A DNA stretch of 64,000 nt, taken from Lepidodermella squamata (Eukaryota > Gastrotricha). The position numbers and the translations under genes are program-made. Where the stretch lies: assembly GCA_047495785.1 (NCBI GenBank), contig JBLDXI010000020.1, positions 1,550,001 through 1,614,000 on the forward strand. The letters are read 5' to 3'. The notes under the pieces were generated by a model. The model searched no databases. It saw only the letters and a program-made list of their open reading frames with translations, and was not told the origin of the DNA. How positions within the stretch are numbered: the stretch's first letter is position 1; every line of letters starts with the position of its first letter. This document shows, in pieces, positions 54,459 through 64,000 of this stretch.

Positions 54459-57152
54459 TTTCACATCGGGTTTTATGGTTTTGTTTGCGATACTGGAGGA
54501 AATAACGATTGCGAATTGAAGTCAACATCTTGATTGTTATACTATTATTTGGCTGATGTTATGTTTGCAATTGATTGCGCAATTTGTAATTTTCTTCCAA
54601 GCAATGCATTCCTATATTCGTTTAAGTGCCGATCGAATAGTATTTCAAATTAATCGGATCATACTCACATCAGTGAGAAAAGGGCATGACAATTAAACGT
54701 ATAATTATATAATGCGGTTTCGGTTGTTTCGGTTTTTTCGAGTTCTTGCTCCAATGATGCTGATGCAAACGCATTGCGTGATAGCTTTTTGGCGAAATTT
54801 ATTATAATAGCTACCTGAACGGAACAGGTGCATTGTTTAAATCGCATTCAAACCTCAATAAAGATACAAATGAACCCTGATTTTGTGACTTATCATAAAT
54901 TTTCTCCATCCTAAGTTATTTAATCGTCGTATCCTGCTTCATGGCGTTGCTGTATGCCGATTGGATCATGGATTACTTATCATGGACATGCAAGGAATAT
55001 TTTGAATGTTTACGATCACAGGTCTGATTTTATATATTTGAGACGCAACTCAAGAAAAGGTCGTATTCTAGCTCCATTATTGCGGAAACCGCCATATTTT
55101 ATATGGCAGCTTAAACAATGGTAATTTATTGGATCGCGTCTCATTTATTCATGAGAAGGGTGATGAGGCGCTTCCTTATTTTCGATGAGGTGACCGAAGT
55201 AACGAAAATTGTTTGTTTTACGCGAATGCGTGAGCTTGAATTTTAGACGGGAATGACCAGAATATACAATTTTAAGTGGTTTCGTTTGAACGGGTTGAAG
55301 AGTTTATTGGCCAGATCGGTTGACGACGATCATCGCGAACGATTGCCACCAAGATATGTCAAGAAACATATCTTCAAGACATTTATTGAAATTGAACTTT
55401 ACTCAAGTTAATAACAGCAGGCGTATATGTTGAAAAATTAACGCCTATATAACACAGTTGGACGCAAAAAGCCATGAGACGTCTCATGCAAAAAGGCAGT
55501 CGTGAAATCGTTCTGCAAAAGCGCAATCGTCGATCGTCCACGAATAATCTAAATTTGGCCTTATTTAACTGGGGGATATATCTATTATCGATCAAGATTG
55601 CACAAATTGCAAAAAATTGAATGCAACCGAGCAACCATGATCGTAACAATCTCAGGTTGTAGAGAAATGAATGTAATCGCGAATACGAATCGCGTCGCAA
55701 ACCGTACGATGGCGACCTGCATTCCTCAGCAATCATAAAACATGAGCATCATTCTGACACCGATGGGCAAAATCAACGTAGTGCTGACAGTCAGACTCAG
55801 TCGGGCTCTACCTTCACCTCAAAGACTTCACTGTTCACTTAATTAGGGTCCAAGCTCCCAAACTCTTGACGCAGTTTCTTCGTTACGCAGTTTAAAGTTT
55901 CTTCGTGGCAAAGATGAGTCAGCTTGCCTATGAAGCTGCTGTTATCTCATTGAGTGACGGATACAATTCTTATGGAGAAGGAACTGAAAGGAGAATAGAA
56001 AAATGTAGCTCAATTCAGAAGTCAAAATCAACTCGGGCGAAACCTGCCCCTGAAAAATGAGTGAGTCATCGATGAGAAACCATGCGGCAAATTTATCCAT
56101 CAATAAATCCAAATATTACAAAATAAATATTTTAATAATTAATTTTACATCGGAAAATTTATTTTTTGTTATTTTTGTCAAAATGACCGATTTTTCAGGC
56201 TGTTGCTAAAGTGTTTTGCCTTCGCGTTCGATATGGTCGCAACCTATCTGCCGGGTGATGGTGTCGTGGGATTAGGTTGTTCTTGGGTTCCTGGTCCCAA
56301 TTTCGTTTGCTATGTTGTGGACCTCATGATCTTTTGCCGCGGGACATTCAGTCCCGTGCCATTTCCAAACTAGAAGTCGGATTCAGTTTTGCGATATTGC
56401 GTTGTCCTTCTTACTTGAAAATCACCTGAGAAGTGAGAAGTACCGCTATGCATTCTGACTGCTGACATTATTCATCAATTTCCCTCTTAAAAGGGGACGA
56501 CGGTCGACTGATATGGGTTGCTACTTTGATGCAACCACGCTGGCTCATGGCTCAATTTCTGAATGAACGGAGGCTCTTGCGAAAACCGAAATTACTTGGT
56601 TGTTTTAGAATATCAAGAGATGGTGGCATATTCGTGTTATTTACCGCTCCATATTATTGCTCAATCGTAGTGTTTGATCTCCCTGAGCTGTGAGTTGTCT
56701 GCTGCTCGTTGCTCATTGATTAAACGGAAGCTAAAAACTTATTTTCTATGACCAGTATATAGCTGCTGTTATTTATAAGTAATTTCCTAGCAAACTACGC
56801 TAGTTGCTAGTAACTAGCAACTACTAACGCATATTTGAATATTATCTGCTATCCGCTTGAAGTTGAATATGCATCTTTTTATTATGGGTGTTGCCGGAGA
56901 CTTTAAAATCCAAACGTGGTATGCTCTATACTCTCGGTCAAGCATAAGCTGCTGTTTAATTTCATGTTATAACACACGGGCTAAGGGCTAAGGTATTGAG
57001 ACATCTGTAGTGCTCGTTTCAAGGGCTTCAATACGATTATATTCGAAGTTTGATAAATCTCGTGGTATTTCTAGCATTCTCAATTTTGTTTTAACAATGC
57101 TTCCATGTTTACCTTGATTTAGATCCTCTCGTTACCCATTGTAGGGTTTTCT
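54459..57152. other. AK2-CSNK1G intergenic region
   Basis: 2.7 kb. It holds the AK2 3' UTR with AATAAA at 54857-54862 and upstream sequence of the casein kinase gene. A perfect 10-bp hairpin is at 56801-56823. Just before the kinase ATG, CCCATTGTAG ends at 57144, 8 nt upstream. No gene is recognised; long open frames here show no protein-like features. Confidence 0.5.
56801..56823. repeat. Perfect short palindrome
   Basis: TAGTTGCTAG and CTAGCAACTA are perfectly complementary arms of 10 bp around a TAA loop, in a patch with further CTAG(C/T)AA words. Confidence 0.7.
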
Positions 57153-59997
57153 ATGTCGTCGAACAACACTCAGTCGCGGCAGAACTCTGCTGCGGCTGGT
57201 GGACATCAGGCAGGTGCATCTGGTCCGTCATCTCAAATGACTCAACCCGGACAACCAGCTCAAACATTGCAGGGTGCTGCTGGGGCATTGACTCAAAATG
57301 CCCAGGGTGGAAGCCAAGCCCCAACCTCGGCAAATAACCAGCCGGTGATGCTCGTTGGATCCATGTACAAAGTAGGCAAAAAAATTGGCTCCGGTAATTT
57401 CGGTGAACTTCGTCTGGGTAAAAACCTTCACACGAATGAACACGTGGCAATAAAATTGGTAAGAACCCCGTCAATCAAAGAATTTATCGTCAAGTCGGCC
57501 TTTTTAGGAACCTATGCGATCTCGAGCTCCCCAATTACATCTCGAGTACCGGTTCTATAAAATGCTTGGTGCAGCAGGTTTGATATTAAATATGACATGG
57601 GAGATATGTTAAGTTGTTATCAATTTTTTCACGTAGCCGACGGTATTCCGGAAGTGTATTATTTTGGTCCGACGGGTAAATACAACGCATTGGTACTCGA
57701 ACTTCTTGGCCCTAGTCTTGAAGATCTGTTCGACCTTTGCGGAAGAAGATTCTCGGTGAAATGCGTATGCATGGTTGCTATCCAATTGGTAAGTACTCAA
57801 TATTTTTCAGTCGAAAGAGGGATTCGTTGATAATTGTTAGGATTTCACATTTTATAAGCCGACTTATATCGATCGGGAATGGGCCTAAATGTGCACAAAT
57901 ATAATTTCTAAAGTATCTCATAACTAGCGGCAAATTTTCTTCGAGCTGTTATAGCTGTTAATGCTCTGTGTGATTCTCCAGTGACTCCTGCTATAGCTCT
58001 ACGGTAATTATGCCATCAAAATGCCTTAAGGGTAGACCTAATTTTTCTAAGATTTGATTGTTTGCGTTATCTCAAGCACCTAGGTGAAAATTGCATTTAT
58101 GCTGCTTAGGAAGATAATAGACTTTTGACTAATCGCTAGGAGTAACGATCAATACTTAACGAGCGTGGGCTGCTGCAAGAAAAGCCGGCGGTGCTTTCAG
58201 TGTGCATTTTATAGTTTTTTATATTTATCACCTAAGCGGCGCTATTATATTTTAACACCGGTAGCACATCTTTGCTCTTTACGCCGGTTGGCAGGTTTAT
58301 GTTTTTGGTAACAAACTCGATAAGAATCAGTTGTTGAATTTATTATGCACGAATTGATAATGGGATCGAACTTATATTATAGATCACTCGAATCGAGTAT
58401 GTCCATTCGAAACATCTTATTTATCGAGATGTCAAGCCTGAAAACTTCCTCATCGGCCGGCAATCTACTCGGCGGCATCACATAATCTATGTGATAGACT
58501 TCGGCCTCGCCAAGGAATATATCGACCCAGACACGCACCGTCACATTCCCTACCGGGAGCATAAATCGCTAACCGGCACTGCTCGGTACATGAGCATAAA
58601 CACCCATCTCGGCAAAGAGCAAAGTCGACGCGATGATCTCGAAGCCTTGGGACACATGTTTATGTATTTCCTTCGCGGCTCGTTACCCTGGCAAGGGCTG
58701 CGGGCTGACACGCTGAAAGAACGGTACCAAAAAATCGGCGACACCAAACGGGCGACTCCTATCGAGGTGTTATGTGAAGGCTACCCGGAGGAGTTCGCGA
58801 TATACCTGCGATACGCCCGGAAGCTCGATTTCTTCGAAGCACCCAATTACGATTATCTTCGCGGTCTTTTTACCGATCTGATGCGTCGTAATCAATGGGA
58901 CGCCGACTGGGACTTCGATTGGACAAGTAAACAGCCGGCATCCAGTTCTACTCAAGAAGCGTCTGCTGCGACAATGAATGCGGATAGGGGACCAAGATTC
59001 CAACAGCCTGCAGCGCCAGCCAATAGGGTTCGCACTATTGATCAGACATTGTTAATCAAGTTCTGAAATTTTTCATTTATTTTAGGGTGGCCCTGCTGCT
59101 GGACCCGGTCGACCAGGAGATGTCCGCCTTGAACCTCGCAACACTCAGCTTCCCCCTGATCGCTTCGGTGGATCAGTCCAGGTATGTATCTTCGCTTTGT
59201 AATCCTGACCCCTTGCTCGCATTTTGTACCTGGTATTGCGTAGACACAGTAGATGTAGTTTTTTGTTTCGAACCGTTGTTATTTTATGTTATTTCCTCAT
59301 AATTTGAGACGCCCAATTCTCGTATTCATCTGCAACCTGGCAAAGTAAGTCGTCGAATGCCTGCTGCTCCGTAACCAAAGAATTTCACCCCAATGAATCG
59401 CGCACGTAGCCTAAATTTTCACACGTTTGACCCCGAATAAACGGTGATGGTGTTAATATTTGAGATGTAAAAGATAGCTTACAAGTGCGCGAGAACTCTT
59501 TCAAGATTTCACCCCGGCTTGCGCTTACATCTACTCCTCCCGAATGAAATGACGGCGCATTTCATCGATTGATTTTTCATCGATTTTCGTTGTCTTGTGT
59601 CAAACAGGTCATGGCTTCTACAAACGGTGAAATAGGGCCATCTGACGATCCAACCGCAGTCCACTCTAACGCCCCAATCAATGATCGCCGAGAACGTGAA
59701 CAAGACACTGGCGATGAAACTAAGTAAGTTGCCTGTAACATCTACCTAGAATTAAGGGTCATTCTCTTTCGATAAGTAGACGTAGAAGTGCTACTTCGAA
59801 GTTTTTTCGAAATGTTTTCAAGTAGGTTTTATATTGGGTTGAATGGGTGTGAATTTGAGCGGTAGCGGGAATTTTATGAATTAAATGAAAAATTAAGGTG
59901 GATTTTTTATTTTTGCTATTTTTGTAATTGTAGATGCTGCTTCTTCCGTCGGCGCAAAAAGAAGCGTACAAGATCGACAACTCGGCGACCGCACTGA
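57153..59997 (+). CDS. CSNK1G: Casein kinase 1 gamma
   Basis: Seven exons (57153-57458, 57508-57577, 57637-57788, 58383-59027, 59086-59181, 59608-59723, 59934-59997) encode 482 aa. CK1 gamma is the membrane-anchored CK1 that phosphorylates LRP5/6 in Wnt signalling and acts in membrane traffic. After a Gln/Ala/Ser-rich N-terminal extension of about 65 residues come the glycine loop [17 protein letters not shown] with the ATP Lys, the CK1-type catalytic loop [15 protein letters not shown] in [10 protein letters not shown], and [20 protein letters not shown] in the activation segment. The C terminus is [12 protein letters not shown], the palmitoylated polybasic tail that marks the gamma class. 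The exon 4 donor at 59027 is inferred by frame. The two tail exons (59086-59181 and 59608-59723) could be alternatively spliced. AATAAA is near 60510-60515. Confidence 0.92.
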
Positions 59998-62165
59998 TTA
60001 TTACTATCGAATTCATGCTGCAATCGAATACCAGAAACCCGTCGCTTCTCTTGTCGTCCTAATTATTTTTTAGCCTTAGATCGCTTTCGCGCGGCTGCTC
60101 GATTTATCTCTCCTTCTCATCAGCATCATCATTACTCATCGTCTTTAATCCAGTCAATCACCTCACGTCGTTGTCGCACGAGTGAGGGCGGCCTCTCTAC
60201 TCGGGCGCATGAGTGAAATGAGAGCGAACACAGTTGGCGTGAAAAAGTGGGCGCCGCGGCTGCTGTTTTCTGCATCAGCGATGTGACTTTCATTGTGTAT
60301 TATTCGTTGTACAATGTCTTAGTTGGAAAACTATCTATATGAATATATTATTATTATTATAAAACAACTCGAAATATTATATATAATTATGATACCAAAA
60401 CGATGCGACGTCGGCAGATAACTTCTTCTCACTTTTCCAATATAACATAGGTAAAATGTGTCCCTCATCGTGCGCTCTATACGTTCTTGTCTTCTGTCGA
60501 CAAAAATGTAATAAATAAATACTATATCCGCATATTATTTATAACAATAATAATAACAATACTTTCTCGCGTTTTTCCTAAAAAACAGAAGGCTAGCGCT
60601 GTTTGCTGATATTTTTCGGCCAATCTTTTTTACTAATAATGATAATAATTGCTTTTATAGTAGCCAATGACGTCGTATTATTGCTATTTTGATAAATACA
60701 ACACAAAACAACTTACGTAAGATATGTATTGCTTCATATACCGCCGTTACAAGAAAGACGGGCGGAAAAAATGAGACGGATGATCAAGGGATACGCTAAG
60801 TTCCGTATTATGTACCTATTTTCGTGTTTATATGTCTATGTGCGCCGAGGATAAATGTTGTTATAAGCCGACTAGCAGCAGTAGTAGTAGTAGAGCTGAC
60901 TCCGAAATCGCATTTACTTCTTCTTCTTCCGTGCCGTGCTGCAATGCCTCAATGATTAGGCTGCTGCTGGCCGCGTGCGCGGAGATTTTGTTGTTGAATT
61001 TGTTGTTCTCGCCACGCACATCACGATTTTTGCCGGCGCGGGGCGGTTATTTGCTGCCCTTCGCCTTTGCGTTATTAACTGTACAAAAATAGAAAAAGAT
61101 AATTCAGAAATATTGCGGTCATCATTCTCGGACAGAATAAGTGGAAGCCTCTTCGCGATCCCATTCGTGTATTTCTCGGTCTTTCTTTCATTTGAAAATT
61201 GAAACAAAAAATGATTATGATATACTTATATGAAAAAAGTTATCGAAAGTTATATTATTGCGACATGTGCATGGGAAGATAAATCAGAACTCTCGCTCTG
61301 TGATGCGCGTGTGCATTTTACTTCAGCTCTATAATATTATATTATTATTATTTATCTTGACTTGTTTTTTGAAAGAAAAACTAGAAAGCCTCTGCTGTGC
61401 GTGTGATGGCGATGGGTTGAACGACGGCAATCAATAAAGTACCACACGCATTCGCGCTCACATTGTAGGAATCGAATCGAATGTGGAAAAAAGCATTCGC
61501 TTGAGTAGCATCTTAATCTAGCAGACGAGGGATACAAATCCAATATACATATATGTGTATAAACACACGCAAATGTTATAAAAAAAAAGCTTTCCGAATG
61601 CTGCATGCGTACCAGTTTAGAAAGCTGAACCGTTTCCATGCTCTGCTTTCCTGTGACTAACTGCATTAAATATTATATCACTGTTCTTGTAGTCGTTATT
61701 TGTTATCTTCAACTCAATGTTTTAACTCGGTCACACGCTCATAAATTCGGAGAAATAAAATTGATCAGATATCTGTCTTGATTAAATATATTTAACTATT
61801 ACGATTCAACCCGGACAACCATTTTTTGCAGTCTTGCCGCCCTGCAACCAATAATAATTTATTGCTATGTACGATTATTAGGGACAAGCCATCTTTTACC
61901 TTACATTGTCATGATATATATATTGAAATAATAATATTAATTATATTATAGTTTGTTTTCACTGCGAGTCATTCTTTTCTTTGAGATGTGCAACTTTGAT
62001 TACGCTAATAAAGAGAAATATTTATGATGCGAGATGAAAAAGCAGAGCTGCTAGTTGTTATCCGTGGCGACCTGACCTCTTGCGTGTCGCTAGTCTTGCC
62101 TCGAATTTTCATAGCTGCTCTTCTAACATCACAAGCGTGTGTGCGTGTGAGACGTCGCTTCGTAC

Positions 62166-62186
62166 ATTATTATTATTATTATTATA
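62166..62186. repeat. (TTA)n microsatellite
   Basis: About seven TTA/ATT units in a row; similar shorter runs occur elsewhere in the 60-63 kb region. Confidence 0.8.
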
Positions 62187-62580
62187 ACATCCTATGTGAA
62201 GAAACATCATATTTCAAATTCGTTCTGTTGCCGTGTAAATATTTTGTTTCTTACATGTGCTATTATTTTGCTGCCCTTTCCGCACTGTGTTGATTGTTTT
62301 TCTATATGAACTATTTAATATTATAATTATTGCATACTTACCTTCTTATACGCTACTGATACGATCAACGCGAATCAGTATAAAACGTCATCGGACCCTC
62401 CTTTTTTTCGGATGAAGTGATTGGTTATACGTGTCTGGATCAATATTTTAGTCTTCTACCAATATTCTTGTTTTCTATACTTGAATTTTTTGACACGTAT
62501 AACGCGCGATAGATACTATATATATTTATTACTTCCTCGATGACACTTTTCAGAGTCGATGTACTCGTTGTCCTGAATCC

Positions 62581-62597
62581 CGCGCGCGCGCACACAC
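62581..62597. repeat. Alternating CG/CA tract
   Basis: Purine-pyrimidine alternation (CG repeats then CA repeats), a sequence type able to form Z-DNA. Confidence 0.7.
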
Positions 62598-63276
62598 GCT
62601 TGTGTTGTTTTTTGAAAACTAGTTGAAGCCTGCGGCCATGTTGTCCGCGGAATTGACTACCTAAACGCTCTAGCTTGTTTACTCATCTCGTAAAACTTGA
62701 TTACTTCCTGAAGTCAAACGATTGTTGGCACTTTCTGCGGAGAATTTCAGCCCGTGAAATGAAAATTGAGCGAGATTCTCGCGCTGTATATTACAACTTG
62801 TAAAATGTGAATACCTATATAATGAAAATATCGACTATATAGTGAGGATTATCGCTTTTCTGTTCGAGAAATGTGTAATAATGATGATCATATCGTTCTT
62901 ATGCGATTATTGTGTTGCTCTCTTCGCTCTCTTCTCTCGCTCTCGCTCTCGGAATGAAGAATTATTATTAATATTATTATACTATTATACTATCATTATT
63001 ATACAGTTGATGTCTGCAAGTCGTTTATCGGTAGTGTGCGCAATCCTTTTTAATAGAAAACGCTGTGTCTGCGATCACAGCCTTGTACTGTCAGCAGAAC
63101 TACTACTACATTTACTTACCGTATATAGGAGCAGCGATCATGATGTTGATAATGATAAGAAAACGGTATGATGAAGTAAAGCTTTCACTGCTGATGAAGT
63201 CAAGCGTGTCTTTTGAGATATTCTAGGTCGGAAATTTCCGTGTTTTTTCAGTGACAGGAAACTCCAGGCCTCAAGC

Positions 63277-63423
63277 ATGGGCTGGATCGATGCCGGGTTC
63301 AAATCACAGATTCAGGGAAAGTCCGATATAAAGCGTGGTCTAGAGGACGCGCAACTACTTTTTGAGTTCACAGCTTTTTGCATCAAGTTCAGTTATTTTC
63401 CGATATTCCTACGATTTCACTGA
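63277..63423 (+). CDS. Possible first exon of an unidentified gene
   Basis: An ATG at 63277 opens a 48-codon frame beginning MGWIDAGFKSQIQGKSDIK and continuing GLEDAQLLFEF, which looks like an amphipathic helix. A strong acceptor-like TTTTTTCAG ends at 63251, 25 nt upstream, the same arrangement as at most genes in this window. The frame may splice onward within or beyond the window. No family is recognised, and chance cannot be excluded. Confidence 0.25.
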   Translation: MGWIDAGFKSQIQGKSDIKRGLEDAQLLFEFTAFCIKFSYFPIFLRFH

Positions 63424-64000
63424 ATACATTCAAAATTTACACGAGAAAGCCCAGACGTTTCGCATGTTCGTATGTTACCCCGATGGGCCAAAATTTCCGA
63501 TCATGGTTGCGTTATTTATGGGACACTCCCTCCGTGACAGGAAAAAGGAAAGGATTCTGGAGCTCGTGGTAGAGGTTCCGCTAGCATTTGATGCCCATCC
63601 TTGCCCCCAGCGGCGTGAGGAACTTGAATTAGTTCACAGAAAGTGAGAAAGCTATTTTTTATTACTCACTCAGAATTCTTGTCTCAATTATCCGAACCTC
63701 AGCGCCGCGTCCGACATTCAATTATTGAGGATTCCTCCTACGCCATGCAACAGCGGGACCTGTCAGTATTAATAATTAGCTTTGATTGATCCGGACGAAT
63801 AAGTTGCTTTCACTGTGGAATATAACATTTTCACCTGAAAAATCGATCGTCAGCCATTGGGGAACTTTTGCATGCCAAAATATAGGCAACTTCAGCCGAA
63901 CTTTTCTTTTCAAAATGGAAGCTGGCGAAGGTGTCCCATCTGTGCCGGCAGTACATTTTTCAAGTGAAAATGTTATTTGATTCTACATACATAGGTACAT
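63424..64000. other. Right edge, unassigned
   Basis: Mostly unassigned. Another frame stays open to a stop at about 63646, but it has no ATG near its start and no recognised motif. It could belong to the possible gene starting at 63277. Confidence 0.3.

Larger units (their letters stand above)
59998..63276. other. T-rich non-coding region 3' of CSNK1G
   Basis: 3.3 kb without a recognised gene, T-rich on the plus strand with many ATTATT runs. It holds the probable CSNK1G poly(A) signal near 60510-60515, a (TTA)n microsatellite near 62166-62186 and a CG/CA alternating tract at 62581-62597. Its composition mirrors the A-rich 17-27 kb deserts on the opposite strand. Confidence 0.5.

Noticed and set aside
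55383-55736. 117-codon minus-strand frame in the AK2-CSNK1G gap
   Set aside because: Arg/Leu/Cys-rich composition typical of non-coding frames, with no motif, no supporting splice sites and no poly(A) signal.
62024-63171. Hydrophobic frames in the T-rich 62-63 kb region
   Set aside because: Runs of Phe, Leu and Tyr arise from TTA/ATT repeats; no real membrane-protein pattern is present.
63285-63320. tRNA-like B-box (GGGTTCAAATC)
   Set aside because: No matching acceptor, anticodon or T-stem can be folded around it.
1-64000. CRISPR arrays, bacterial operons or prophage
   Set aside because: Intron-containing animal genes throughout; no regularly spaced direct repeats and no bacterial-type gene.

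Overview
The window is animal nuclear DNA. It holds compact multi-exon genes with GT-AG introns, mostly 45-200 bp and some near 1 kb, plus AATAAA poly(A) signals and nuclear-type tRNA genes. The proteins (TRAM, VPS26, TIMM44, AK2, INTS14, eIF3j, casein kinase 1 gamma and others) are bilaterian orthologues. VPS26 has the protostome-style start MSLFGFGQSAEI. I place it in a protostome, probably an ecdysozoan such as a tardigrade or a non-rhabditid nematode, but the sequence alone does not settle this. Many start codons lie 5-30 nt downstream of a 3' splice-acceptor-like sequence, and several genes sit head-to-tail with gaps of 70-170 bp. That suggests spliced-leader trans-splicing and operon-like clusters.

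Layout. 0-4 kb: TRAM and VPS26 (+). 4.9-10.9 kb: a divergent Na+/K+-ATPase alpha paralogue and a CYP3-like P450 (-). 11.9-16.7 kb: three identical tRNA-Thr(CGT) genes, one nested in a tetraspanin intron, plus a cytosolic sulfotransferase. 15.0-23.9 kb: two related tetraspanins (-) separated by a 5.2 kb A-rich gene desert. 24-27 kb: a second desert. 27.2-28.7 kb: a KIAA0930 homologue (-). 29.4-33.9 kb: BET1, SIL1 and FAAH (+), head-to-tail. 34.5-37.1 kb: a secreted two-WAP-domain protein and an unrecognised protein (-). 38.0-41.8 kb: MTHFS, INTS14 and an LDH2/MDH2-type oxidoreductase (+), head-to-tail. 43.5-47.1 kb: a receptor pseudokinase (+). 47.3-49.6 kb: a USPL1-like SUMO isopeptidase (-), convergent with it. 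50.4-54.5 kb: TIMM44, eIF3j and AK2 (+). 57.1-60.0 kb: casein kinase 1 gamma (+). 60-64 kb: a T-rich region with microsatellites and perhaps the first exon of one more gene.

Shared themes. TRAM, BET1 and SIL1 act in the ER and early secretory pathway. TIMM44 and AK2 are mitochondrial.

The most unusual items are these. The Na+/K+-ATPase paralogue has two cation-coordinating Asp positions changed to Cys, and its upstream region carries a duplicated bZIP + MEF2 site module. The receptor pseudokinase lacks the kinase Lys, the HRD Asp and the DFG Asp. The USPL1-like protein appears to lack the catalytic Cys. The last exon and 3' region of the WAP gene have a decayed copy 30 kb away beside VPS26.
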